A stretch of DNA of 64,000 bases, taken from the NCBI GenBank assembly GCA_029891345.1, contig CM057009.1, positions 294,873,966-294,937,965 on the forward strand, read 5' to 3'. Source of the DNA: Dryococelus australis (Eukaryota; Arthropoda; Insecta; Phasmatodea; Phasmatidae). The notes beneath the pieces are model-generated. The model saw nothing but the letters and a program-made list of their open reading frames with translations. It made no database searches and was not told the origin of the DNA. The translations under genes were made by a program, and so were the position numbers. Shown here piece by piece: positions 1-10,988 of the stretch (the first letter of the stretch is position 1; each line of letters begins with the position of its first letter).

Positions 1-606
1 ATGTGTTTTCTCCGAATCCTCGCATTTTATTTCTTTCGTTCTCACATTCGTTCGACACCACCACCAACTTGTTCCTTCATAGCCTGCTAGAGTACATGAA
101 CTGCAAGTGTGCATATTTATTTATGAATTTAAAAAAAGAATTTTACATACACGGGAAGGCAAAAAAAAAAAAATTCTAAAGTACATTCCAAGCAGGACTT
201 TGGAAAAAATATTTGAATTTCAATACTTTATTATTTTTTAAAATCAATATTATCTAACATTTTACTTTATTCAATTTGATTTTTACTTCCGTACGAAAAA
301 GAAGAATTTTTATTTAAAATTAAGTCGCATAGCATTTTAAACACGCACGCACACGCCGACAGGCCTGCAAGGCACACGCACCTGCTGTCACAGGCCAAGA
401 GTGCAATGGCATCGGTAGGCACCAGGCAGGGAAAAGGGGTCAAGGGGTGACGACATCCAAGCCAAGTGTGCCCGAACTTAAGAGATTGCTCGCAGTGCTA
501 TGCAGCCTTGTCAAAAAACGATTATACATATAGGAATCGATGCATTTTTAAGTTGGATTATTCTATTTAAATTAATTTTATTTATCATTGACTACAGGAG
601 AAATCT

Positions 607-684
<78 letters not shown>
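607..684. repeat. (TA)n microsatellite
   Basis: An almost pure TA dinucleotide run of about 75 bases. It lies inside the left TIR and has no counterpart of this length in the right TIR, so it expanded after the arms formed. Confidence 0.95.
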
Positions 685-687
<3 letters not shown>

Positions 688-794
688 AATATAGTAAAAT
701 GTATCTAAAACATATTTTTTTAAATTCGAAATCAGTTTAAACAATTTAAATTATGTAAATGTCACACTTTGCCATGGCAGCCGATACCATTTAA

Positions 795-870
795 AAAAAG
801 AAAAATCTCCCATAGTTGCAGAACTCGAACCCAATACCTCTAAGACAACAGTCAGCTGCTTTAACCTCTA
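795..870 (-). other. tRNA-like sequence in left TIR
   Basis: Read on the minus strand this stretch has a box A-like GATTTAGAGGTTAAAGC and a box B-like GGGTTCGAGTTC at tRNA spacing. Its partner is the plus-strand copy at 26557-26632 in the right TIR. It is probably a pseudogene or SINE head and not a functional tRNA. Confidence 0.55.
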
Positions 871-1705
871 AATCACAGAACTCATTCTAAATCAGTGCTT
901 AAAATTTGTATGTATGCATTCAAAAAAAGAAACTGCATTCCCCTGGTAAAATTTCATTAATGTATTAAACATTTTGTTGTACTATTTTTCAATCATTGTA
1001 AATATGGCGTATGAATGCTAATATTTTGAAGATGTATTTGTTTAATTTTTTAAACCCAAGTGATGTACTGTATTAAAACATATCATTTTTTTCATTCTGG
1101 GTTCGAATATTAAATTATATTATGTGCATATAACCACATTGACTATTTTTAAATATTATTTTTTAAAAAATTAATCAACATGTCGGGGTGTAAGGAAACA
1201 AATTTATATAGTAACATGTGAATATAATTTGCGAACTCTTAGGAGGCATGCAGTCTCATGAAATTCACCCTGCAGATATAATTTATATGTCCAAGATTGT
1301 ATCTCTGTTTCTGGTTACCATATAACTTTTCATAGCCATATGGGTGTGTCAATTAAAATCTCTATTTATTATTCGATTTTTAAATTTATTTAATTAAATT
1401 TTTTGAAGTTGTACTTTAAATGTAAGTACAGTACAGCAGAATTACGACAAATTTGTCTCAACTTCATTTAAGTTATCCTATATTTAAGATTAAATACTAC
1501 ATGATATCGGTATCTGTTAATTATTCACTACCTTGAATGTTTTGTAGGCATAACTATCCTATTCGGATTGAATTAAATTTATGTATATGTGAATAAACCA
1601 ATCCCGTGATATTCTCTATATCAGGGGAATTAGGCAGGATATAACACTAGTAAGAAATTAAACACTTTATATATATATATACATATACACACACTTCAGA
1701 CTATA

Positions 1706-2118
1706 GGCTGTTCATTATAAAATTAGCACTTTAGAAAGCCCTACTCAAGATCTACATGTATGCACGTTGTGTGTTCTTCTGTCTTACGTAAAGTTTTCAA
1801 TACCATGGGCATCGTCATTTTATTCATGCGTCGGTCAAGTAAAAGTGTAAATTTATTAGAAAATAAATATTTTACAAATCTGCATATTTTTCAACTCGAT
1901 ACATTATAAAACAGGTAGCTAAATATATAGTTTAAGTTATCACAAATTATTACCTTACATTTTATATTTGACGTTGAGATATGGAACTACTTTCCGTTCA
2001 TCGTTACCAACTTTAGTGGGCGCGTGCCACTCAGCGCAACCGTTAAAATATATGCAGGCAGAGGCAGTGATTTTTTCTAAGATTTAATTCAAACGGGCAC
2101 ACTTTATCGTGAACAGCC
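1706..2118 (+). mobile_element. MITE, GGCTGTTCA family, copy A
   Basis: The ends are inverted: GGCTGTTCATTAT at the left and TCGTGAACAGCC at the right. The inside shares a block (TTTATTCATGCGTCGGTCAAG) with the copy at 27938-28358. The flanks are TATA-like. It has no coding capacity. It lies exactly at the break in the left Polinton TIR, next to the Rep element. Confidence 0.8.
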
Positions 2119-2199
2119 TTTACAAACATAAACCCAGAATACTTCAATTTTCCCCACAATTCAAAAACTCGTATTTACAGCAGCATGCTCACTTTTCAT

Positions 2200-3650
2200 G
2201 GCGTGAATATAATCTGCTTATACACAGCTCAAGGCAGTCTATGCTAGCAAGTGCACATCCAGAACACTTAGTCATATATTCTTTTTTATCCGCGATAAAG
2301 TTTAACCACTGCAACTTTCAAACTAAGCTTCCTTACTGGAACCAGGCTGCATGTATATTCGCAAGCAAGCACCATACCACCCACAGTAACTCATCCCTGC
2401 CATCTGCTCTACCAACCAACACCAGGCGAAATATACTCATCGTTCATACCTATTAATATAAATCGAGCATACCTCAACAAAGTCCACACTAACCATACAA
2501 AAATATGCTTACTGCTAATATTTTTTTCTGCTCTACTGGTCCACACAAACCAATTATATACTAGTCACTATACCAATAACCATCCATTATAAGAATCCAT
2601 TATAATTATACCAGACCATCCAACAGCCCCATCTCCTACAACAAAATAAAAATTTAATTCAAACACACTACCCAATACACCAAGCAGAAAATCCATCATA
2701 GCTCGAGCAACTATACAGTTGAGGCAATCCCATAACCTAACGCCCATTATACTTGTTCTACCGACCAACGCCACTTATACCTACCAACCTTACAACCCAC
2801 TATAACTCTAGCATACTCCAGTCATACGTCCACACAGACCATACAAAGCAAACATACAGCCTCATACCAGTGACACAATCAACTTCTTCTCATACCATCC
2901 ACCATGCCAACTGGCACCTGGCAAAATACACTGACCACCCAAACCTCTTACTATAACTCAACCAAACCATAGCATTACAGGACTCGCCGACACATTCATA
3001 CTGTCCACACTGTTCGACATAAACCAACAATCGCAAGACAGATATAATGGAAAAATATGTAGCCCAACATACCATCCATGTTAACCCAAGTGTACCAAGC
3101 ATATTGTATAGTACAGACCAACCCTGCAACACAAACATTCTTACCATTTGTCAAACTAACATAACTTAAACTACTGAAGCCCAAAAAACCTAACGTACCT
3201 TAACCTACCAAAGGCCAAAACAAAAATCACAAATAACATCCCATAATCTAGATAAAAATTATACTTATTAAAAGCACAATTATGTCCTACATGTCTAGCA
3301 TTATTTCAGCCACTTAAGAAAACTAACATGTCCAAACATCAGAAATGCTTTTCAAACAGACTTCCGCCAACCAGCACTTCGAGTAACATTCGCTTTATCC
3401 TTACAAATGAAGAGTCGGATCAAGCAGAATCATATATAGTTACAATCCAATATAACCAAATAGAAATTCAGACACCAACACATCTACCTAAGCAACCATA
3501 CATTCAAGAACAGCACATAGGACAATATCCCTTATCATCTGTCAACATAACATAATCAACTGATACCTACCACCATATTATGACATCACCCAACAGCCAC
3601 ATTGGACCCTTAACGACCCATAAATGACCTGCATTGACACTGGTAACCTT
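2200..3650 (+). repeat. Left inverted arm of Rep element
   Basis: Its reverse complement aligns with 5105-6535 over the full length. Clear anchors are TGCTCTACCAACCAACACC at 2406-2424, pairing with the text near 6325-6340, the segment 2980-3150, pairing with 5600-5790, and CTGGTAACCTTTGA at 3640, pairing with TCAAAGGTAACCAG at 5110. The arm is rich in C and A on this strand. Reading frames on both strands are open for 60-115 codons but mirror the other arm and have no family match, so I do not call them genes. Confidence 0.85.
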
Positions 3651-3701
3651 TGATCTTGAAATCTATTTTATTTACAAAATAAAAATATACATAACACATA
3701 A

Positions 3702-4520
3702 TCATGGATTGAAAAACAATTCCACATGACCAAGAATATGTATGTCACCAGTAATACCAACTAATTTCCGATACAATGAAATCTGATCACCAAGTTCCTT
3801 CTTCATCTTCTCACATGAATACATAGACACATTACCAAAAACACTAATTACAGCAGTATTGTCTGCTTTACCCTCATAAATTGGAAAAGTCTTCCAACAG
3901 ATTATCCAGTTTGGATCAATATCATGTATCTCCTTTGGTGTAGGCTCCTCGATATAAGACCTTATGAAGAAAATCCTCATTGATCCAAGAATTATACCAA
4001 ATAGCGCACTTCTCATACCAACCCTTATACTCACCTACCATTAGCAACATGGACCCTTGTTTCTTACTGGCTTGAAACTCATTGAAACAACACTCCACAT
4101 ACTTATAATACTGAGGATGCTGTCTTACAAATGGGGATCATTGTAACTAATGCATTGAGTGCGCTTTAACCACTGATGACACTGAACATTAAAATGCAAA
4201 GTACCACTACTTACATTATACAAAGGCTCGACATCCTCCTTGATAATTTACTTCAAGACCTGATGACGATTTCTAGATGTCTGCACGTTAGGCATCCAAC
4301 CCATATGTGATGTCAAGATGTTGCCAACATACATCAACTCAAACTTCTCCAAACCTATAAACGCATGAATATGTAAGTCACCCGCACTATGCTTTTCTAA
4401 AGCAACGCGATATGAATTCACGGGAACAAACTTTGCAATAGAGTTAATACCTCACCTTTACTCAAAATGTAATTTCGAAAAGTCAAAAACAAATTGCTCA
4501 AATCGCGCTGCGATGTGGAC
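3702..4520 (-). pseudogene. rep: Geminivirus/CRESS-type Rep (rolling-circle replication initiator), broken
   Basis: On the minus strand the codons at 4353-4379 read DLHIHAFIG, a HUH metal-binding motif. In the same frame 126 bases downstream lies the motif-3 region with NVQTSRNRHQVLK, then a TAA at 4248-4250 exactly where the catalytic tyrosine is expected, then IIKED. Downstream, about 3970-4070 resembles the Walker A region but lacks an intact P-loop and is in another frame. At 3885-3929 (frame of the HUH motif) IHDIDPNWIICWKTF matches the Walker B/motif C region of Rep helicases. At least two frameshifts and three stops are present; the N-terminal motif 1 region near 4450-4490 is also out of frame. 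Such proteins nick and join DNA at an origin and unwind it. This copy cannot work. The match to geminivirus-like Rep is by motif order and spacing. Confidence 0.72.
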
Positions 4521-4817
4521 TTCTCGCCTTTACCGACAGTCGTAACTACATGCCTACCGCCACTATGGGAAACACAGCAGCAGCGAACTGTATCTTTAAT
4601 GTTACCGCTCCGCCCAGCACCCCTATCACCAGATGCACATCCGCCAATATCAGCAGTACCATCCCATTGCGCACGATCTATCGTCGAGCCAACATCTGCA
4701 CTACTACTTTATAAAATCCCCCCCAAAAAATGTAAAAATTTATTTAAAGACTTTTTCCATCAATTTTTCACAAAGATTGAAATATTGTTAATTATTGGTG
4801 TAAAAATTGTGAAATAA

Positions 4818-5005
4818 AAATTGAGTGATGTATCCACAGAGCGATGGATCGATGGAGTGATGTATCCACAGAGCGATGGATCGATGGAGCGATGGATTAA
4901 TTAATCGATGGATTGATGGGTCCATGGATTGATGGATCGATTGATCGATGGATCCATGGGTTGATGGATCGATGGACCGATGTATCAATGTGTCGATGGG
5001 TAATT
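4818..5005. repeat. Minisatellite of GATGGATC-type units
   Basis: Interwoven 4-, 8- and 12-base repeats of GATGGATCGATGGAGC and variants, with a 32-base higher-order duplication at the start (TGATGTATCCACAGAGCGATGG twice). It lies between the Rep core and the right arm. A 66-codon minus-strand frame across it is only the repeat. Confidence 0.85.
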
Positions 5006-5104
5006 TATGGGTGGTGGTGGTGCTGATTGTGGAAGATTAATGTAAAACAAGTCTTTAAATAATTAAAAAAAAAAATTTGGAATGTTATAAAAGTTTTTGG
5101 ATTT

Positions 5105-6535
5105 TCAGTGTCAAAGGTAACCAGATTCAATACGGGTCATTTATGGGTCATTATGGGTGCAGCATGACAGTTGGGTTACGCCATATTATGGTGGTTGGTA
5201 TCAGTCGATTATGTTATATTGACAGATGGTAAGGATTATTGTGCTATGGGCTGTTCTTGAATGTATGGTTGCTTGTGTAAATGTGATGGTGTCTGATTTT
5301 GTATTGGGCTATATTGTATTTTAACTAACTTATCTATAATTCTGCTTGATCCGACTGTTTATTTGTAAAAGTAAGGAGAAAGTTACTCGAAGTGCTGGTT
5401 GGCCACAGTCTGTTCCTAATGTTTGGATGAGTCAAATTTTCTTAAGTGGCAGAAATAATGCTAGACATTTAGGAAATAAGAGTGCTTAGGATAAGTATAA
5501 TTCTTATGTGTACTATTGTAGGTTATTCCTGATTTTTTCTTGCCTTTGGTATGTTAATGTAGGTTAGGTTTTTTGGCCTTTAGTAGGTTAAGACTTGTTA
5601 GTTTGACAAATGGTAAGAATGTTTTGTTGCTGGGTTCATCTGGACTATAAAATTTTCTTGGTACATTTGGATTTAATATGGATTGTTTGTTGGGTGTTTT
5701 TTTTTTTCAATATATATATCTTGCAATTGTTGGTGTATGTTGAATTGCGTGGACAGTATGTGTGTGTTGGAGAGTCCTGTAATGCTAAGGTATGACTGAG
5801 TTATATTAATAGGTTTTGGTGGTCAGTGTAATTTGACTGGTGTCAGTCGGCATGGTGGATGGTATAATAAGAAGTTAATTGTGCCACTGGTATGGGGCTG
5901 TATGTTTGTTTTGTTTGGTATGTGTGGACGAATGGCTGAGGTATGTTAGAGTTATAGTAGGTGGTATGGTTGGTAGGTATAAGCAGTGTTGGTTGGCAGA
6001 ACTAGTATAATGGTTGTTAGGTTATGGTCTTACCTGAGGTTTATAGTTGCTCGAGTTATGCTGGATAATGTGCTTGGTGTATTGGGTGGTGTGGTTGAAT
6101 TGAATTTTTCTTTTGTTATAGGTGATGGGGGGGGGGGGGGGGATTGGTGGTCTGGTATGACTTGGGTTATAATGTATAGTTGATTCTTATTGAGACTAGA
6201 ATATATCTCACTGGTGTCGACCAGTAGAGCATAAAGTATGAGCACTAAGTAAATTTTTTGTACGTTCGGTGTGCTCGAGTTATATTAAGAGATATTAACG
6301 ATTAGTAAATTTCGTCTGCTGTTGGTTAATAGAGCAGAATTCAGGGATGAGTTACAGTGAGTGGTATGGTGCCTGCTTGGAAGTATGTAAGCAGCAGGGT
6401 TCTAGAGAGGAAGCTTAGTTTGAAAGTGGCAGTCGTGAAACTTTGTTGTGTAGAAGAAGAATATATGGCTAAGGGTTCTGGTTGGACGCATGAAGGCGTA
6501 GACTATCTTGAGCTGCATATAGGAAGACTATATCA
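5105..6535 (-). repeat. Right inverted arm of Rep element
   Basis: This is the mirror of 2200-3650 and is rich in G and T on the plus strand. It contains a run of about 18 G at 6126-6143. Internal motifs such as TGGTGTTGGTT and GTAGAGCAGA occur in both arms. The outer end near 6535 abuts resumed Polinton TIR sequence. Confidence 0.85.
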
Positions 6536-6607
6536 GAAGACTAGTAATAAGGTATGGTGTTTCCGAAGGAATCACCATTTTCGGCCGAGGCGCGAGGCAC
6601 CAAGGTC

Positions 6608-6985
6608 ACATGAACGCCATTTTGGATTCCGCGCTTCCAGCTCTATCATTCTGGTTATGTGTACGCCATCTTGGATTCCTCCATGTTGTTAGCCAGAACA
6701 CCGACATCTTTGTAGCCAGTATGCCACCATTTCAGACCAGCATATTGTAGCTAGTGCGGCACAATCTTGGACCACCATCTTGGTACCCAGTATGTTATTT
6801 TTTCATGCTCTTGCATTCGGAGGGTTTTCTTCGAGTGTTCCCAATTTTTCTATTTTGTATTATTTCTCTCTTTATTTCTTTCTCTTTCTTCCTTTCCTCT
6901 CTATCTAATTCTCTCTTCTATGTTGCTAGAGACCGTCATCTTTTTTACTCTTTCATTACATTTTCATTAAGGCCACCATCTTGGT
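6608..6985 (-). promoter_or_regulatory. Cluster of CCAAGATGGCG (YY1/Pho-like) motifs, left TIR
   Basis: The plus strand shows CGCCATTTTGG, CGCCATCTTGG, CCACCATTTC, CACCATCTTGG twice and GCCACCATCTTGG, all in the same direction. The reverse complement AAGATGGCGG is the core of the vertebrate YY1 consensus; the insect homologue Pho recognises a GCCAT core. Whether anything binds here is inference. A matching cluster is in the right TIR. Confidence 0.4.
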
Positions 6986-7194
6986 TTTTCATTTATAATT
7001 TGTTTCCTCCTTAAGTTCTGGTTTTGGCCACTAGGGGCACCACTATATTCGTTCTTGCATTGGCCGCTAGGAGCGCTGGCGTTGCTCTCGTTCGATTGGT
7101 CGATCTCGCATCTGTCGCATGCGCTCCACTGCCATATTGGTTCTGGAATTGGGTGCTAGGGGCACTGTTTTTTTAGAACTCGAGATACCACCTG

Positions 7195-7266
7195 GAATTG
7201 TGCGAGATCGAACTACCTGACCTTGGGTCACCAGATTTACGCCTTAGACCTCTCGGCTATCGCGAC
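7195..7266 (-). other. tRNA-Leu/Ser-like sequence in left TIR
   Basis: On the minus strand the sequence starts GTCGCGATAGCCGAGAGG, continues with a box A-like TAGCCGAGAGGTCTAAGGCG and ends with GTAGTTCGATCTCGC, a box B-like T arm. This is the layout of a leucine or serine tRNA with a variable arm. The right-TIR copy at 24948 keeps the 5' half only. No intron or clean acceptor stem could be confirmed, so I treat it as a tRNA-derived pseudogene. Confidence 0.55.
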
Positions 7267-8156
7267 ATGTTTCTGGCACAAGAGTTTATAAATAGTATAT
7301 AGCTTCTAGTCGAATAAATAATACCTTGCCTCTCATTTAAGACATTACTTTTTTTTATTACATAATTTTTAAGTATTGCATTTACATATCAATAATTTTA
7401 ATTATATAATCTTTATTATATAATTTGCATTTCTTCTATGTTTATTTTAATATCTAAAATTTATTATAAGTATTTTTAATCAATAATTTTGTTTTTCATA
7501 TTTTTAATTTTATTTCCTATTATTTTGGTTTAACTTACATATATTGTTTTGATTTTACTTATATAACTTTATTTTTAAGTATTTTTTAACTATTATTTTA
7601 TTAAACTCTAAAGTGTATCGAGGGAGGAGTCTACGGATTCGTATTTTTCAGGGAGATAAGAATATGTCATCAGAATATATGATTACGTGACTATGACAAG
7701 CGCCATATTAGATTTTTTAAAAGCATATATAGAAAACGGTTTTAGTAAATATATGCCAAGTGTTTTATATTATGAACATTGATTATTCAGACATTTCGAT
7801 TTTTATTTACATACATAATAATAGTTTTTAATATACCAGACTTAAGTATGGAGGGACTTCTATGCTGAACTAAGAAAAACCTATATTTCCTACTCTTGTG
7901 TAATGTAATGCTTGTAATTTTTTTTACAACACACTATCCCATAAACTGTTCAGTATCCACTTCGCTTAACCTAAGTTAACCTTACCTTACTTAACATAAC
8001 CCAATCATCTTATAAGAAATCTGAATATATATTTTTTATTTCTCGACTTTTAACCATCACACTTTAGTCATCGCTGGACACCTCTTCACCTCCCCTCCTT
8101 CTAGTCCAGATACTGGACATTGTGAAAAAATAGCTGCCTGGGGTGTTTCCAACGTA

Positions 8157-8470
8157 ATGAAATCCAAGGTGAAGATGGGCATGGGAGTGAAGAAATCAAG
8201 ACGAAGTTACAAAAGGGAGAGGGAATAAAAAGAAGGGAGGTTCGTTCCTGCTTTGATACCTGCAATCAGAGCCCTGGGTGGTATAGTCGGGGCCGTAACG
8301 AATATCGTAAGTGCAGTGAAACGAGCCTCAGACGAATGTAAGCAATTGGAGGAAAACTGTTGCAACAACCGTAAACGGAAAAGGAGTTTACACCCGACGG
8401 CCCTACCGAGGAGGAGGTGCGATAAAGGAAACGGGTCGTATCTGGAGAGGGCGCTAATGAAATCTCTACC
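8157..8470 (+). pseudogene. pX-like core/minor capsid protein of Polinton 1
   Basis: From the ATG at 8157 the frame has a basic N-terminus, one in-frame TAA near 8226, then PALIPAIRALGGIVGAVTNI, a hydrophobic Gly/Ala-rich segment, followed by KRASDECKQLEEN and a basic NRKRKR stretch. This order (hydrophobic Gly/Ala helix, charged coil, basic tail) is typical of the small adenovirus pX/pVI-like proteins that lie just before the protease in Polintons. The tail runs directly into the protease N-terminus in the same open frame (8253-8570). The role is inferred as a DNA-condensing or membrane-active virion component. One stop makes it a pseudogene. Confidence 0.55.
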
Positions 8471-8814
8471 GAAACGGCCGCTCACGAACATGTATTTAGA
8501 ACTTTTTGAACGAAAATTTAATATAGCTAATTTTAGAGGAGTTTTTCATGCGAGATGCTTTGCCTGCTAAACCAACATGTAATGCTTGTGCCATAATTAA
8601 TTCGGACACAGCAGCCGGGCCTATCACGCACTGGCTAGCGTATGCAAAAAAGCGTAAACATGCGCACTATTTTTACAGTTTTTGGAATTTACTTCCTCCA
8701 CCCGAACTGCGACGGTACATGAAAATTTGGAAACTAACTTACAATCACGAAACGGAGCAGCTGCCTAACACATGGAACTGTGTACATTTGTGTCTTTGCT
8801 TTTTAGTGCATTGA
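8471..8814 (+). pseudogene. Adenain-like cysteine protease (C48-type) of Polinton 1
   Basis: The N-terminal part reads in one frame to about 8545 and continues in another from 8548 to the TGA at 8814, so there is one frameshift. Diagnostic pieces are ITHWLAYAKK (catalytic His), HYFYSFWNLLPPPEL (the acidic-residue region; the usual FDSFG is altered) and NTWNCVHLCLCFL (catalytic Cys region with the usual CG changed to CV). The family matures capsid proteins in adenoviruses and Polintons. It sits between the pX-like and penton-like genes as expected. The frameshift and changes near the active site argue that it is inactive. Confidence 0.8.
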
Positions 8815-8894
8815 AATAAACATAAATTGTAGGCGAATAATTATTCGTTAATCATTTACATAAAATGTGTTTGAACCTCTATTCTCCAGTCAGT

Positions 8895-9585
8895 ATGTCG
8901 GTGTCCATCATTCTAAGTTGTAAGACATCCGAGCTGAGGGCAATGTTTTAACCGCCGTAGGAGATGGAACGCGAGTGGGTTGTCGGACTTACGAATTTTC
9001 AGCCTTACAACTCCATATCCAAAATAGGATAAAATGTGTATTCTGCATTCTGGTACGAAGCGATAGGTGTTGTGAATTAATTACGCATTCCCACTGGTGC
9101 ATACGAACTGAAAGACATCGCTAATTCCATCAAGAAATCCATGCCATTAGATGTGACTTTCCAACTACGCGGTAACTCAAACAAACTGCAGGGAGAAATA
9201 TTTTGCCGTGCAGATATCGACTTTAAGATACCGGATACCATCGGACCAATGATGGTGTTTGAGATGCGAAACTACAGAGCTGATAAGATGCACGAATCGT
9301 CGCACAGCTGGTAAACATATTTCCAATGAACGTGATACGCATAAAATGTAATTTGGCGAGCGGCTGCTACATCAATCGTAAAACCAGCAATCACTGCTTG
9401 AGTAAGCCCCGACAACCCCGCAAGGTTATAAACTGGTCGAATTTCCAAAAAGCATCATTTGTGTTCCTGTGATCGCGAAGAGCGCACATGAAGTAGTCGT
9501 ATCAATCGTCGATCAGAAAGATAAACACACAGACTTCAGAAACGAAGAAATCGCTTTGTGCTTGCACTTGAAACAATGGGATTGA
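8895..9585 (+). pseudogene. Penton-like minor capsid protein of Polinton 1
   Basis: The ATG at 8895 opens MSVSIILSCKTSEL, and conserved pieces follow in changing frames: IPTGAYELKDIANSIKKSM near 9080-9140, IDFKIPDTIGPMMVFEMRN near 9210-9270, NVIRIKCNLASGCYIN near 9330-9380 and VVVSIVDQKDKHTDFRNEEI near 9500-9555, ending at the TGA 9583-9585. The same motifs occur in the element-2 gene at 56730-57286. Proteins of this family are thought to be the single-jelly-roll vertex protein of Polinton virions. At least three frameshifts and several stops break it. Confidence 0.65.
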
Positions 9586-9716
9586 GTTTTACTAGGTATA
9601 CCATGCATGAAATTGAGCGCAGCACCAAACCAGAGACCAGTAGAGCTCGAGATACCGACTTGTTAACATGTGCAATGAACAGTTTCGACGTAGCCTAGGG
9701 TTGAAAGTGAACAGAC

Positions 9717-10939
9717 ATGGAAGACGACAATGTACTGAACATGACCCAGCGGGCAGAATTCGACAACAGCATCGACAAGTTTGAGCTGCATTGCTACCAG
9801 CTATATCTGACTTGCCCCTATGCCTCGGGCATGAGGTTCGAATCCTGATAAAGCGTCAATATATCTACACTCTGTCTTCAAAATCATTCTTATGCATCCG
9901 AGGTACGCTCATGAAAGAGTACGTGACCCACCCACCACAACAGTGTTCGTTCGCAATGGTATACTTCACCTCATAGAGCGAGTAATGTATGAAATGAACG
10001 GTGTTACTATTAACGAAACACGGGATGTGGGCATAACCACCACCATAAAAAACTACCTCTCGCTAACGCCTAACAATCTAGACATGATAAAAATGGCAGG
10101 CTGGGGAATGGAAGATGGCTACAAAGTTCCCATATACGCAGAAAGCAAGTTCGAGGTGAGTGTGCCACTGTCGATGCTACTTGGTTTCGCTCAGGTTTAT
10201 AGGAATATAGCAATAGTAGCCAAGCAAGAACTGGTGATAATGCTACCCATCTCACATCTCGATGCAGTTTTGGGAGCTGGAGAAAATTTACAGCTCATCG
10301 CTGTAACCCTGATCAACATGGACTGGTTCATTCCCATGTAACTCCGAGCACCCGCGAATGCATGAAGCTATTGAACTACGTCAAGAAAGAAAAAATCATC
10401 GACATGACCTTCAGGAGTTGGCGTTTGGTTACGTGTACGATCCTGTCATCTGCCACGAGGAACCACTGTGTTGTGAAGACTTCTTCAAGCATGGCAAACC
10501 ACGTTATGTGGTACTGGCATTTAAAAAAAAGAAGCAACAGAACATCTCGGCAGACAAATCGACCTTCAACCGCTGCAAAGTCCAGAACGTAAAGATATTT
10601 TTGAATAGTGAAAGCTATCCGTACATAGATTTGAACACCTCCTTCGATCAAGAAGGATTTATGTTGGCATATTATTTGTTTACACAGTTTCAAACCTCCT
10701 ACTACAGATGCGAGTCCTGCCCTGTCCTAAGCCCAGAAAAATTCAGTAGAATGGCGCAATTGCTGGTCTTCGACACGTCCAAACAAAACAAGAGAGTTCA
10801 AAATGGTGTGGTGGATTGTCGGATAGAAATTATTTTCATGGAAAATGTGCCTGCGAACACTGCTACCGGCTGTTTGATTTTGCATGACAGAGTAGTGAGC
10901 TACGACTGCTTTTTGGGACTGGTGAACATGGTGAGCTAA
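9717..10939 (+). pseudogene. Major capsid protein (double jelly roll, hexon-like) of Polinton 1
   Basis: The likely start is ATG 9717 (MEDDNVLNMTQRAEFDNSID). The gene then passes through at least four frames: stops near 9847, an ORF from 9892 to 10341 with YEMNGVTINETRDVGIT and IKNYLSL, a short stretch at 10342-10480, and the C-terminal half from about 10490 to the TAA at 10939 with KPRYVVLAF, DLNTSFDQEGFMLAYYLF and VVDCRIEI. These are hallmark segments of adintovirus/Polinton capsids, normally 400-450 residues; the span here allows about 405. GC content is higher than in the flanks, which fits an acquired gene set. The virion role is family knowledge; this copy is dead. Confidence 0.85.
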
Positions 10940-10988
10940 GCATATATAAATAGGATGATCACTACCTCTCATTTCAGTTTGTATTAGG

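Larger units (their letters stand above)
1..1704 (+). repeat. Left TIR of Polinton 1, outer part
   Basis: This segment is the imperfect reverse complement of about 25740-27340. Anchors include CATTCGTTCGACACCACCA at 49-67, the GC-rich block 340-500, which pairs with 26870-27030, and GAATAAACCAATCCC at 1591-1605, which pairs with the plus-strand text near 25830. The arms differ by many substitutions and indels, so they are old. The homology stops near 1704 where a MITE begins and resumes at about 6535. Confidence 0.85.
2200..6535 (-). mobile_element. Rep-encoding element with 1.45-kb inverted arms
   Basis: Two long inverted arms (2200-3650 and 5105-6535) enclose a 1.45-kb core that carries a broken rolling-circle Rep gene on the minus strand. 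The whole block, together with a MITE, interrupts the left Polinton TIR: the right TIR shows continuous sequence across this point near 25690. The architecture suggests either a transposon that uses a CRESS/geminivirus-type Rep, or an integrated head-to-head form of a CRESS DNA virus. Which of these it is cannot be decided from one copy. I know of no named family with this layout. Confidence 0.7.
6535..8110 (+). repeat. Left TIR of Polinton 1, inner part
   Basis: Reverse complement of 24080-25690. Anchors are GAGGCGCGAGGCACC at 6588-6602, against GGCACCTCGCGCCTC near 25625, the tRNA-like block at 7195-7266 against 24948-25010, and the AT-rich block 7330-8080 against 24130-24900. The inner border is near 8110, only about 50 bases before the first Polinton gene. 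Confidence 0.85.

Noticed and set aside
500..685. 61-codon frame ending in Ile-Tyr repeats
   Set aside because: It is the translation of the TA microsatellite.
2109..3555. Several 60-115 codon frames on both strands of the left Rep arm
   Set aside because: They have mirror images in the other arm, no family match and change with indels between arms.
2200..6535. Contamination by a plant or free CRESS virus as the source of the Rep
   Set aside because: The gene is dead, lies between diverged arms and interrupts a Polinton TIR whose uninterrupted form is seen at 24080-27480.
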